Source: CBDANW01 sp965197825 (lineage in GTDB: Bacteria; Acidobacteriota; Vicinamibacteria; Marinacidobacterales; DATDRI01). From it: a stretch of DNA of 64,000 bases. A program made the position numbers and the translations under genes. The stretch lies in assembly GCA_965197825.1 (NCBI GenBank), contig CBDANW010000002.1:1798001-1862000 (forward strand). The letters run 5' to 3'. Below, piece after piece: positions 16,871-25,873 of the stretch. The notes beneath the pieces are model-generated. The model saw nothing but the letters and a program-made list of their open reading frames with translations, searched no databases and was not told where the DNA came from. The stretch's first letter is position 1. Each line of letters opens with the position of its first letter.

Positions 16871-17149
16871 TTATGGGACGGGGTCGAAGCCCCCGGGACT
16901 AAACGGATGGCATCGCGCGAGGCGGGCCACCGTCATCCACAACCCCCGGCTGGCCCCGTGTCGTACCACCGCCTCCGCGGCGTAAGCCGAGCAAGACGGC
17001 ATGAATCGACAGCTGCCTCGAAACAACCAGGAGAGCAAGCCGCGGTATAGCCAGATGAGGGCGAGCAACAGCCAGGAGAGAAGAGAACGATCAACGACCG
17101 TCAGGATTGCGCCGGCTTTCCTCGAGAGCTCGGCCCACCCCGCGTACAT
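16871..17149 (-). CDS. yidD: Membrane protein insertion efficiency factor YidD
   Basis: Small YidD protein (about 92 residues). The diagnostic segment is CRFMPSCSAYAAEAVVRHG followed by RLARCHPFSPGGFDPVP, preceded by an amphipathic hydrophobic helix (WLLLALIWLYRGLLSWLF). YidD assists YidC-dependent insertion. The N-terminus is uncertain: ATG 17149 overlaps the end of rnpA by 59 bp; a longer form from 17212 would add 21 residues of no homology. It lies between rnpA and yidC in the conserved order. Confidence 0.88.
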   Translation of the reverse strand: MYAGWAELSRKAGAILTVVDRSLLSWLLLALIWLYRGLLSWLFRGSCRFMPSCSAYAAEAVVRHGASRGLWMTVARLARCHPFSPGGFDPVP

Positions 17150-17486
17150 ACGTTCGCTCGATCTCCTGGAAGCTGGCCTCGATGATGGCGTTTCTTGCGA
17201 TGAGGACGACATCCGCGGCTATCGCTTCGCGCGGCTCGTTCTTCCGAAAGGCTTCTCGCAGCCTGCGCTTCGCCCGATTGCGGCGAATGGCACCACCCAC
17301 GCGACGGCTGGCGACCACCCCCAAGCGGAGCGGGCCAGTCTCGTGCAATAGGTAGTAGCCGATGAAGAACCGTCCCGGCACGCGCCGTCCCCTCGCGTAG
17401 ACTGTGTCAAAATCCGCCTTCCGTCTCAAACGCTGCAAGCGGCAGGGTCGCTGGGTGGAGTCTTTCGAAAAGTTTGCTTCTTTCAC
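17091..17486 (-). CDS. rnpA: Ribonuclease P protein component
   Basis: RnpA (131 residues) is the protein subunit of RNase P, which matures the 5' end of tRNAs. The conserved RNR block is RRVGGAIRRNRAKRRLREAF (about residues 62-81), preceded by FDTVYARGRRVPGRFF. The start is GTG at 17486, which overlaps the rpmH stop codon (GTGA), supporting translational coupling. The N-terminal 20 residues are not conserved. Confidence 0.95.
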   Translation of the reverse strand: MKEANFSKDSTQRPCRLQRLRRKADFDTVYARGRRVPGRFFIGYYLLHETGPLRLGVVASRRVGGAIRRNRAKRRLREAFRKNEPREAIAADVVLIARNAIIEASFQEIERTYVRGVGRALEESRRNPDGR

Positions 17487-17617
17487 CCAGCCAACCGACG
17501 CCGACCCTTGCGGCGGCGGCGGGCGATCACCGCCCGGCCCGCCTTGCTGCTCATCCGGATCCGAAACCCGTGGGTCTTCTTCCGACGCCGACGGTTTGGC
17601 TGGAACGTCCTTTTCAT
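17483..17617 (-). CDS. rpmH: 50S ribosomal protein L34
   Basis: A 44-residue basic protein with the universal L34 sequence: MKRTFQPNRRRRKKTHGFR, then MSSKAGRAVIARRRRKGR. It is a late-assembly protein of the large ribosomal subunit. GAGG lies upstream of the ATG. It is the first gene of the minus-strand cluster leading away from the origin and has a good promoter about 100 bp upstream. Confidence 0.97.
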   Translation of the reverse strand: MKRTFQPNRRRRKKTHGFRIRMSSKAGRAVIARRRRKGRRRLAG

Positions 17618-17709
17618 CCTCTTTTGCCTCTCATGCCTGCACGGGATCTCGATCCGATGAGCACTGTCTTCGTGGACTCGAACCTTAATCGCGCGATAGC
17701 AAAACCAGA

Positions 17710-17738
17710 CATGCTACCTCCGTTCCTCGCGAGTGTCA
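17710..17738 (-). promoter_or_regulatory. Candidate promoter of rpmH operon
   Basis: The minus strand has a perfect -35 box TTGACA (17733-17738) and TAGCAT (17710-17715) separated by 17 bp, about 95 bp upstream of rpmH. Confidence 0.6.
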
Positions 17739-17886
17739 ACCAACGGCTCCTCCGTTCTCTTTGGAACGCACTCGAATTTTTCTTGTCGGACTCGATCGCT
17801 TGTGCTAACGTTTGCCGCTCGTCAGGTAAAACAATTCGCGATTTGCTTCAGCAGGGGAGTCAGCGGATGTACTTTTTTTCAACACC

Positions 17887-17907
17887 TGTGGAAAAAACTG
17901 TGCAAAA
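17887..17907. promoter_or_regulatory. DnaA boxes upstream of dnaA
   Basis: TGTGGAAAA (17887-17895) and TGTGCAAAA (17899-17907) are reverse complements of TTTTCCACA and TTTTGCACA. Each differs from the consensus TTATCCACA by one or two bases. They lie about 90-105 bp before dnaA, which fits autoregulation. Confidence 0.6.
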
Positions 17908-17992
17908 CGCACTCTCCCGAGCGCTAAGGGCGATCTGCGGCGCTCTTCGGGACCGCGGTTCAAATCCCCTGTATTCACAGAGATAGCGGCCG

Positions 17993-19306
17993 ATGGATCT
18001 TTGGGAAAGGACGCTCGCCAAAATCGAGTCCAAAGTAAACCGCCACAGCTTCAATACCTGGTTTCGGCCGACGCGGCAGCTCTCCGAGAGCGATAACACG
18101 CTGGCGATTCAGGTTCCCAACGGGCACTTTCGTGATTGGCTGACGAAGCATTACACCGGCATCATCCACGAGTCGCTCGATGAGCTGGATTACCGCGAGG
18201 TTAAGGTCGTTTTCAAGGCTGCGCCAGCCCCTCCCGAGCAGGCGCCTTCGATACCCACGGCTACGGCCGACACCGAGTGGAAACACGAGTCCCCTCCTCT
18301 CAGCTCCAAGTACACCTTCGATACCTTCGTGGTCGGGACCAGCAATCAATTCGCACATGCCGCCGCGCGGGCGGTGGCCGAGTCTCCGTCACGGGCTTAC
18401 AACCCGCTGTTTATCTACGGCGGCGTGGGCCTCGGAAAGACTCATCTCCTGCATGCCATCGGCCAGCAAATTCTGCAGCAAGGAACGAATGTTCGGCTCG
18501 TTTATATTTCAGCCGAGAAGTTCATGAACGATCTCATCAACGCGATCCGTTACGACCGCATCCTCGACTTTCGGCGACGTCTCCGCTCCATCGACGTTTT
18601 GTTGATTGACGATATACAGTTCATCGCCGGCAAAGAGCGCACCCAAGAGGAGTTTTTCCACACCTTCAACGCCCTATACGACGCCCAGAAGCAGATCGCG
18701 ATTACCAGCGACTCACCACCCCGGGCGATCCCAACGCTGGAGGAGAGACTCCATTCCCGCTTCGAATGGGGCCTGACTGCCGACATTCAAGCTCCCGATC
18801 TCGAAACTAAGGTCGCCATCCTACGGAAGAAAGCCGACGCCGAACGCATCCATGTGCCTGACAATGTCGCCATCTTCATCGCCTCCAAGATCAAGTCCAA
18901 CGTCCGTGAGCTCGAGGGATCTCTCATACGACTGATCGCCTTCTCGTCCCTGACAGGAAGGCTTATCGATCTCGAACTCGCCCAAGAGGTACTTCGCGAC
19001 CTTTTACCCAACGAAGGCCAGGTCCTCGGCATGGACATGATCCAAAAATACGTCGCTGACCACTACAGCCTCAAGATCTCCGACCTCAAGGCTCGCAACA
19101 ATTCCAAATTCATAGCTCTCCCTCGCCAGATCGCCATGTACATGACCAAGCACCTTACTAAAGCCAGTCTCCCCGACATCGGAAAAGGATTCGGCGGGAA
19201 ACATCATTCCACCGTCATCCACTCCATACGTAAGGTTAAGGGGATGAGGAGCGCCGACCCTGACTTCGACAAGTTAATTCAAGGCTTTCTCGAGTCCTTC
19301 CACTAA
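17993..19306 (+). CDS. dnaA: Chromosomal replication initiator DnaA
   Basis: DnaA (437 residues) binds DnaA boxes and opens the origin. Domain I spans about residues 1-75 (WFRPTRQL and similar), with a short linker. The AAA+ domain has Walker A GGVGLGKT (143-150), Walker B VLLIDDIQF and sensor motifs. Domain IV carries the DnaA signature KHLTKASLPDIGKGFGGKHH, with the box-recognition helix ending HSTVIHSIRKV. Start ATG 17993 gives the expected MDLWERTLAKIE N-terminus. Only a weak ribosome-binding site precedes it. Confidence 0.98.
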   Translation: MDLWERTLAKIESKVNRHSFNTWFRPTRQLSESDNTLAIQVPNGHFRDWLTKHYTGIIHESLDELDYREVKVVFKAAPAPPEQAPSIPTATADTEWKHESPPLSSKYTFDTFVVGTSNQFAHAAARAVAESPSRAYNPLFIYGGVGLGKTHLLHAIGQQILQQGTNVRLVYISAEKFMNDLINAIRYDRILDFRRRLRSIDVLLIDDIQFIAGKERTQEEFFHTFNALYDAQKQIAITSDSPPRAIPTLEERLHSRFEWGLTADIQAPDLETKVAILRKKADAERIHVPDNVAIFIASKIKSNVRELEGSLIRLIAFSSLTGRLIDLELAQEVLRDLLPNEGQVLGMDMIQKYVADHYSLKISDLKARNNSKFIALPRQIAMYMTKHLTKASLPDIGKGFGGKHHSTVIHSIRKVKGMRSADPDFDKLIQGFLESFH

Positions 19307-19384
19307 CACGAGAGGGCAAGGTAGCTGCCCATCAATTATGGCCCTCGTAAGTCTCACCGCTCCTCTCGATCTTACCCTCTCTCC

Positions 19385-19600
19385 TTTTCCACAGGTTTAT
19401 CCCACTACCCTGTGGATGAACTCCGGATCCCCGCGAGACCCCTTTTTCCACAACTTACTCGTATCCCCTTCTACCCCTCCATCTATCTACCTAGATAATT
19501 CTAAGTTATTTATATTAAAGAAATTAAGTAAAAATTATTCTTTTCAACAGTCCATTATTGTTATAATTACTTGTTTAACACTTATCTACTAATAAAGGAA
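19385..19600. other. oriC: Putative replication origin (oriC) between dnaA and dnaN
   Basis: Three DnaA boxes cluster just after dnaA: TTTTCCACA (19385-19393), TCATCCACA on the opposite strand (19411-19419) and TTTTCCACA (19444-19452). They are followed by a strongly AT-rich stretch from about 19490 to 19600, a candidate duplex-unwinding element in an otherwise GC-rich sequence. dnaN follows directly. The gene strands switch around this region. Calling it oriC is an inference from these features. Confidence 0.75.
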
Positions 19601-19605
19601 AGATT

Positions 19606-20718
19606 ATGGAGTTTACTGCCAGGAAGGAAGAGCTACTGAAGGAGCTATCCTTAATTCAGGGCATCGTGGAGCGCAAGAACACCATACCGGTCCTGGCGAA
19701 CGTCCTCATCGAGGCTGTAGATTCGGTAGTCGAGCTGGCCGCCACCGATCTGGACGTCGGCTTGCGGTGCCGTCTACCAGGTAAGGTAAAGCATGCCGGG
19801 TCGCTAACCTTATCGGCTAAAAAACTCTTCGAGATCGTGCGTGCCGTCTCCGAGGAGGAGATCAACCTCAAGGAACTAGAGAACTATTGGGCCTCCATAA
19901 CCAGTGGAAAGTCGTATTTCAAGATAGTCGGCCTGGCCAAGGCGGACTTTCCGTCGCTGGCCGAGCCTCCAAAGGAGCTAACCGCGGTCATTCCAGGTGG
20001 GGTCCTAAGAGAGATGATCCGTAAGACCAGCTTCGCTATTACTGCGGACGACAGTCGGTACTTTCTAAATGGTGCTCGCCTGGAGATAAGCGTAGATGGT
20101 TTCAGAATGATAGCCACGGACGGACATCGACTAGCCTATATCAACATAGCCGTCAAATCCGGCGCCACGGGGAACACCTTATCGGTCACCGTTCCCAAGA
20201 AGACGCTACTGGAGTTCGTTAAGATCCTTGGTGAATCGGATGGGGATGTGGATTTTTCACAGAGCGAGAATCATCTTTTCTTCCGTGTCAAGGAGCGATT
20301 ACTCCTTTCGAAGCGTGTCGAAGATCAGTTTCCGGCTTACGATAAGGTTATTCCGCAGGGAAATGACAAAATCGTTGTTTGTTCGAGAGACGCGTTAGGC
20401 GGAGCTCTACGACGAGTATCACTGCTTGCCAATGAACGATCCCGCGCAGTTCGACTCGCGATCAAAGCCAACAAAATAGAGATATCCTCCCAGAGTCCGG
20501 AGCTTGGAGAAGCAAAAGAAGAGCTCGCGGCGGAGTATGGGGGCGAAGACATTGAAGTAGGGTTCAACGGGCAATACATCCTAGACTTCCTGAGCGTTGA
20601 GGACTCTGAGAAGGTAAAGTTAGAACTCAAAGACGACTCTTCTCAGTGCTTACTACGCCCAACGGATTCCGGTAAGGAGATCGATTACCGCTACGTCGTC
20701 ATGCCGATGAGGACCTAA
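19606..20718 (+). CDS. dnaN: DNA polymerase III sliding clamp (beta subunit)
   Basis: The 370-residue beta clamp, a dimer that encircles DNA. Three similar domains are recognisable: domain 1 starts EFTARKEELLKELSLIQGIV with the family motif NTIPVLANVLIEA; later blocks include RYFLNGARLEI and FRMIATDGHRLAY, and the C-terminal end is DYRYVVMPMRT, the usual clamp end. AAAGGAAAG precedes the ATG. It lies in the universal dnaA-dnaN-gyrB-gyrA order, without the recF usually found between dnaN and gyrB. Confidence 0.97.
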   Translation: MEFTARKEELLKELSLIQGIVERKNTIPVLANVLIEAVDSVVELAATDLDVGLRCRLPGKVKHAGSLTLSAKKLFEIVRAVSEEEINLKELENYWASITSGKSYFKIVGLAKADFPSLAEPPKELTAVIPGGVLREMIRKTSFAITADDSRYFLNGARLEISVDGFRMIATDGHRLAYINIAVKSGATGNTLSVTVPKKTLLEFVKILGESDGDVDFSQSENHLFFRVKERLLLSKRVEDQFPAYDKVIPQGNDKIVVCSRDALGGALRRVSLLANERSRAVRLAIKANKIEISSQSPELGEAKEELAAEYGGEDIEVGFNGQYILDFLSVEDSEKVKLELKDDSSQCLLRPTDSGKEIDYRYVVMPMRT

Positions 20719-20777
20719 GGCACTTCCTTCAGAAAAGTCCAATAAAGCCAAGTGATAGTGATTTGAAAGGGGTAGAG

Positions 20778-23198
20778 GTGATCAACGAGGACTATACGGC
20801 TGAGAAGATCCGTGTGCTCGAAGGGTTGGAAGGCGTTCGTATGCGCCCGGCCATGTACATTGGCACGACCGGCCCGGAAGGTCTTCGCCACCTGGTTTTC
20901 GAGGTCGTCGACAACAGCATCGATGAAGCTATCGCTGGCTTTTGCTCGGAAGTGAACGTGACCATCCACGTCGACAATAGCGTCACCGTCGTGGACAACG
21001 GCCGAGGCATCCCGGTGGACGTGGAGCAGAAGACGGGAAAGCCTGCCGCAGAGGTCGTCATGACGAGGCTACACGCCGGCGGGAAGTTTGGGAGCGGGAG
21101 CTATAAATTCTCAGCTGGGCTTCACGGTGTCGGCGTCTCGGTAGTGAACGGTCTTTCGGAGTGGCTCGAGCTCGAGATTCGCCGGGATGGAGGGGTCTAC
21201 CGCCAGTCCTACAAGAAGGGTCTTCCCACGAGCCCGCTCGAAAAGGTTGGTGTCACCGACAAGACCGGAACGACGGTCAAGTTCCGTGCCGACCCGGAGA
21301 TCTTCGAGAGCCTGGATTACAGCTTCGACGCCCTCTCGCAACGCTTGCGCGAGCTCGCGTTTCTGAACCGTGGCATTTTCATTTCTATCCAGGACGAGCG
21401 GCAGGCAAAGAAGAACGAGTTCCAGTTCGATGGCGGGATCGTCTCCTTCGTTGAGTACTTGAACAAGAACCGCACCTCGCTCCACAGCCCACCGCTCCAT
21501 TTCGTGGTCGCGGCCCAGGACATGGAATGCGAGATCGCGTTGCAATGGAACGAGGCCTATCAGGAAGCTGTCTTCTCCTTTGCGAATACCGTCAATACGC
21601 ACGAGGGAGGTACCCACCTGTCCGGCCTCAAGGCAGCTCTCACCCGAACCATCAATAGCTACGCTTCCGCGAACAATCTCAGCAAGGATCTGCATGCGGG
21701 AATCGAGGGTGAGGACATACGAGAAGGCCTGACAGCGGTCATCAGCGCGAAAGTGCCGAATCCGCAGTTCGAGGGTCAGACGAAGACCAAACTCGGGAAT
21801 ACCGAGGTGAAGGGCTTCGTGGAGACCCTAGTGAACCAAGAGTTCTCTCGATTTCTAGAAGAGAACCCCACGGTTGCCCGCAAGATCGTCTCGAAGGTCG
21901 TGGAAGCGGCTCGAGCTCGGGAAGCGGCCCGCAAGGCCCGCGACCTCGCGCGTCGCAAGGGCGCCCTCGAAGACACCTCGCTACCGGGAAAGCTGGCCGA
22001 TTGCCAAGAAAGGGATCCCGCCCAGTCCGAGCTCTACCTCGTGGAAGGAGAGTCCGCGGGAGGCTCGGCGAAGCAAGGGCGCGATCGACGGTTCCAGGCG
22101 ATCCTCCCCCTGAAGGGTAAGATTCTCAACGTCGAGAAGGCGCGGCTCGACAAGATGCTGGAGAATGAAGAGATCAAGGTGATGGTGGCCGCTCTCGGCA
22201 CCGGCATCGAGGAAGAATTCGATCTCGCCAAGCTGCGTTATCACCGCATCATCATCATGACCGACGCCGACGTGGACGGGTCTCACATCCGCACACTCCT
22301 TTTGACGTTCTTCTATCGCAAGATGCCCGCGGTGATCGCCGGCGGCCACCTCTACATCGCGCAGCCACCCCTCTTCAAAGTCAAGAAGGGACGGAGCGAA
22401 GTCTATTTCAAGGACGAGAAGGAGCTGGATCGACACCTGATTGCTCGGGCGGCCGCGAATCGCAAGGTCGTGATCCCGGCGTTGGAGAGAGAGTACTCGG
22501 GAAACGAGCTCGCCCGGGGGCTGGAGCAGCTGATTGCATACGGCAAGCACCTGGAGCTACTCGCGCGTCGCGGCTATCCCACCGAGCTGCTGGGGGAGTT
22601 TCTGAGGGTAGGGGCGGATGAAGGTATCCTCGCCGACAAGCAATGGCTCGAGGAGGCGCTCGAGCCGCTACGCCAGCAGGGTCGGGACGCCACGGTGGTG
22701 CGCGACGAGGAGCAAAACCTCTTCAAGATCGTGCCGCGCGGCGTCAACGGGGAGACCGGCCGCTTCATGCCGACGATTGACCGAGAGTTTCTCACCGCCG
22801 CCGAGTACCGGACGCTTTTGAGCCTCTACAAGGAAATCGAGCCTTTCGAGAGCACACCCCTCATCGTAACCACGGACGGCAAGGAGAAGAGTCCGGAGAA
22901 AGCGGACCGGAAAACCGAGGAGCAGACTCTCGAGTCGCGTGACGAGCTCATTCAAACCCTGTTGGGAGCGGGCAAGAAAGGACTTCATATTCAACGGTAC
23001 AAGGGACTCGGCGAAATGAACCCGGAGCAGCTCTGGGAAACGACGATGAACCCAGAGATCCGGGTCTTGCTTCAGGTCAAAGTCGACGACGAAGTGTTTG
23101 CGGACGAAATCTTTACGGTGTTAATGGGCGATGCAGTGGAACCGCGGCGCCATTTTATCGAGGAAAACGCGCTCGATGTGCAGAACCTCGACATCTAA
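20778..23198 (+). CDS. gyrB: DNA gyrase subunit B
   Basis: ATPase subunit of gyrase (806 residues from GTG 20778; AGGGG five bases upstream decides against the TTG at 20763). GHKL ATPase motifs are HLVFEVVDNSIDEA, VDNGRGIPV and AGLHGVGVSVVNGLS. The Toprim domain has LVEGESAGGSAKQGRDR, LPLKGKILNVEKA and the metal site TDADVDGSHIRTLLL. The C-terminus QRYKGLGEMNPEQLWETTM contacts GyrA. The insert between the Toprim motifs and the tail (about residues 530-690) is long but typical of Gram-negative GyrB. Confidence 0.97.
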   Translation: MINEDYTAEKIRVLEGLEGVRMRPAMYIGTTGPEGLRHLVFEVVDNSIDEAIAGFCSEVNVTIHVDNSVTVVDNGRGIPVDVEQKTGKPAAEVVMTRLHAGGKFGSGSYKFSAGLHGVGVSVVNGLSEWLELEIRRDGGVYRQSYKKGLPTSPLEKVGVTDKTGTTVKFRADPEIFESLDYSFDALSQRLRELAFLNRGIFISIQDERQAKKNEFQFDGGIVSFVEYLNKNRTSLHSPPLHFVVAAQDMECEIALQWNEAYQEAVFSFANTVNTHEGGTHLSGLKAALTRTINSYASANNLSKDLHAGIEGEDIREGLTAVISAKVPNPQFEGQTKTKLGNTEVKGFVETLVNQEFSRFLEENPTVARKIVSKVVEAARAREAARKARDLARRKGALEDTSLPGKLADCQERDPAQSELYLVEGESAGGSAKQGRDRRFQAILPLKGKILNVEKARLDKMLENEEIKVMVAALGTGIEEEFDLAKLRYHRIIIMTDADVDGSHIRTLLLTFFYRKMPAVIAGGHLYIAQPPLFKVKKGRSEVYFKDEKELDRHLIARAAANRKVVIPALEREYSGNELARGLEQLIAYGKHLELLARRGYPTELLGEFLRVGADEGILADKQWLEEALEPLRQQGRDATVVRDEEQNLFKIVPRGVNGETGRFMPTIDREFLTAAEYRTLLSLYKEIEPFESTPLIVTTDGKEKSPEKADRKTEEQTLESRDELIQTLLGAGKKGLHIQRYKGLGEMNPEQLWETTMNPEIRVLLQVKVDDEVFADEIFTVLMGDAVEPRRHFIEENALDVQNLDI

Positions 23199-23317
23199 CG
23201 ACGGTTCAGAGGGGCCAGTCTCGAAGCGGCCAACTCAACGAAACGCCTTCCCGACGCGCGTTCCTTCTCTGTCAAGCCCGCCAAGAAAGTAATTAGGGAA
23301 CAAACGAGGAGAACCAG

Positions 23318-25804
23318 ATGGTCATAGCGGCTGAACGGCTGCCGGTCAACATCGAAGACGAGATGAAAAAGTCCTACATGGACTATGCGATGTCCGTCAT
23401 CATTGGCCGCGCTCTCCCCGACGTCCGCGATGGCTTGAAGCCGGCCCACCGCCGCGTGCTCTACGCGATGTTCCGCGAAGGACTCCTCTCCAATCGGCCC
23501 TACTCCAAGTGCGCGGGCATCGTGGGAGAAGTGTTGAAGAAGTACCATCCTCACGGGGACGCCGCTGTCTACGACACCTTGGTGCGCATGGCGCAGCCAT
23601 TCAATCTCCGTTACCCGCTGATCGATGGGCAAGGCAACTTCGGGTCCGTCGACGGGGATCCGCCGGCGGCTTACCGCTACACCGAGGCCAGGCTGACCGC
23701 TCTTGCCGAAGGCATGATGCCGGACCTGGACAAGTACACCGTCGACTTCGTCCCCAACTTCGACGGAACGGTCGACGAGCCGACGGTGTTACCCACGGCG
23801 ATACCCAATCTGCTCGTGAACGGGACGAGTGGTATCGCGGTTGGCATGGCGACCAACATTCCTCCTCACAACTTGGGAGAAGTGGTGGACGGAGCGACCT
23901 TCGTACTCGACAATCCCGGACTCTCGAGCGCCGAGCTCACCCAGGGCCTCTTGGGGCGCATACCCGGACCGGACTTTCCGACCGCGGGCTTCGTTCACGG
24001 AAGAGAAGGCATCGAACAGGCTTACCGCACCGGTCGCGGGACGATCCAGCTCCGCGCTCGCGCCGACGTCGAGGAGATCGGCAAGGACCGCCAGGCCATC
24101 ATCGTCACCGAGATTCCCTACCAGGTCAACAAGGCAAGGCTGTTGGAAAAGATCGCCGAGCTGGTACGGGATCGAAAGATCGAGGGTATCTCCGATCTCC
24201 GCGACGAATCCGATCGCACGGGAATGCGCATGGTGGTGGAGCTGAAGCGTGGAGAAGTTCCCCTGGTGGTGTTGAACAACCTTTACAAACACACCGCGCT
24301 TCAAACTAGCTTCGGTGTCATCCTGCTGGCCATCTCGGAAAACCGGCCTCGCGTCCTGCCGCTCCTGGAGATCGTGAGCCAGTTCCTTGATTTTCGACGT
24401 GACGTCGTTCGCCGGCGCACCGCCTTCGAGCTCAAGAAGGCGGAAGCGAGAGCTCACATCCTCGAGGGCTTCGTCAAAGCCCTAGATCACCTCGACCAGA
24501 TCATCGAGCTCATTAGAGCCGCCAGCACACCGGCCGACGCACGGAGCCAGTTGATGGAGAGGTTCGAGTTCTCGGAGATCCAGGCGCAGGCCATCCTCGA
24601 CCTCCAACTCCATCGCTTGACGGGAATGGAGCGCGAGAAGATTGTCAAGGAGCACCAGGAAATCCAGACGCTTGTCGCGGAGCTGAAATCTATCCTGGGG
24701 AGCGAGCAGAAGATCAAGGAAATCGTTCGCTCGGAGCTGGAAGACGTCAAGGAAAAGTTCAGCGACCCGAGGCGCACCGAGATCATTGCCAAGACTCGCG
24801 AGATCCGCGTGGAGGACATGATCGCCGAAGAGGACATGGTCATCACGGTATCGCATCTCGGATACATCAAACGCAGCCCCGTGACCGTCTACCGCAAGCA
24901 GAAGCGCGGCGGCAAAGGGCGCATCGGTATGCGCACCCGGGAAGAGGACTTCGTGGGTCGGCTCTTCATCGCTTCCACACACGACTACGTTCTCATCTTT
25001 ACGGATCGGGGCCGCGTTTATTGGTGCAAGGTGCACGAGATTCCCGAAGTCGGCTCCGCGGGCAAGGGCAAGGCGATCGTGAATCTTGTTTCCATGAGCT
25101 CCAAGGAGAAGCTGGCCGCAGTTTGTCCGGTCAAGGAGTTCCCGGAAGATTTGCACGTCCTGATGGCCACCCGTAGCGGGAGAGTGAAGAAGACGCCGCT
25201 TTCCGCCTTCTCTAATCCGAAGTCGCGCGGCATCATCGCCATCGGAATCGGAGAGCGCGAGTCTCTGATTGCGGCTGCCGTCACCGGCCCGGAAGACGAA
25301 GCGGTGATCGCCACCCACAATGGTCTCGCCATTCGTTTCGCCGTTTCCGACGTTCGCCCCATGGGGCGAACCGCAGCCGGTGTCAAAGGCATCGAGCTCC
25401 GCAAGGGCGATCACGTCGTCGGGATGGCGGTGGTGGAAGAAGAGGGGACTCTTCTCACCGTTACCGAAAAGGGTTACGGAAAACGGACCGCGCTCGATCA
25501 GTATCGATTGCAGAGCCGAGGAGGAAAGGGGATCATTAACATCAAGACCACCTCCCGGAACGGCTCGGTGGTCGGAGTGCGTTTCGTGGGCGAGGAAGAC
25601 GAGGTCATGGTCGTCACCGGACAGGGGATGATCCTCCGTCTGCGGATTGAGGGGATTGGCGTCCTCGGCCGGGCCACACAAGGCGTGCGGCTCATTGACG
25701 TCGACGAAGGAGACCACGTCGTGGCCGTTGCGAAGCTTGCCGAGAAGCAGGACGAAGGCGATGGGGAATCTCCCAAGAACGCCGGCGCCGACGCCAAGGG
25801 TTGA
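23318..25804 (+). CDS. gyrA: DNA gyrase subunit A
   Basis: DNA-cleaving subunit of gyrase (828 residues). The winged-helix catalytic region has SVIIGRALPDVRDGLKPAHR and AAYRYTEARL with the active-site tyrosine. The C-terminal beta-pinwheel contains the GyrA box QKRGGKG near residue 527, which separates gyrase from topoisomerase IV. A good GAGGAGA lies upstream of the ATG. It is separated from gyrB by 119 bp. The acidic tail (AEKQDEGDGESPKN) is common. Confidence 0.97.
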   Translation: MVIAAERLPVNIEDEMKKSYMDYAMSVIIGRALPDVRDGLKPAHRRVLYAMFREGLLSNRPYSKCAGIVGEVLKKYHPHGDAAVYDTLVRMAQPFNLRYPLIDGQGNFGSVDGDPPAAYRYTEARLTALAEGMMPDLDKYTVDFVPNFDGTVDEPTVLPTAIPNLLVNGTSGIAVGMATNIPPHNLGEVVDGATFVLDNPGLSSAELTQGLLGRIPGPDFPTAGFVHGREGIEQAYRTGRGTIQLRARADVEEIGKDRQAIIVTEIPYQVNKARLLEKIAELVRDRKIEGISDLRDESDRTGMRMVVELKRGEVPLVVLNNLYKHTALQTSFGVILLAISENRPRVLPLLEIVSQFLDFRRDVVRRRTAFELKKAEARAHILEGFVKALDHLDQIIELIRAASTPADARSQLMERFEFSEIQAQAILDLQLHRLTGMEREKIVKEHQEIQTLVAELKSILGSEQKIKEIVRSELEDVKEKFSDPRRTEIIAKTREIRVEDMIAEEDMVITVSHLGYIKRSPVTVYRKQKRGGKGRIGMRTREEDFVGRLFIASTHDYVLIFTDRGRVYWCKVHEIPEVGSAGKGKAIVNLVSMSSKEKLAAVCPVKEFPEDLHVLMATRSGRVKKTPLSAFSNPKSRGIIAIGIGERESLIAAAVTGPEDEAVIATHNGLAIRFAVSDVRPMGRTAAGVKGIELRKGDHVVGMAVVEEEGTLLTVTEKGYGKRTALDQYRLQSRGGKGIINIKTTSRNGSVVGVRFVGEEDEVMVVTGQGMILRLRIEGIGVLGRATQGVRLIDVDEGDHVVAVAKLAEKQDEGDGESPKNAGADAKG

Positions 25805-25873
25805 CCCAACCCGCTCTTGATTTAGAGGCGCTTGTTGCAAGGGAATCGCCGTCCTCTTGAGCCCTTTTGAGTT

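Larger units (their letters stand above)
17618..17992. other. Divergent rpmH/dnaA intergenic region with DnaA boxes
   Basis: This 375-bp gap holds the minus-strand rpmH promoter, a weaker plus-strand promoter for dnaA (TTGTCG, 17 bp, TAACGT at 17783-17811) and two DnaA-box-like 9-mers near the dnaA start. No gene or RNA is seen. The arrangement suggests that DnaA controls its own gene and that this may be one half of a split origin. Confidence 0.6.

Noticed and set aside
17960..17980. tRNA T-arm-like sequence GGTTCAAATCC before dnaA
   Set aside because: The flanking stem bases do not pair and no anticodon or acceptor arm is present.
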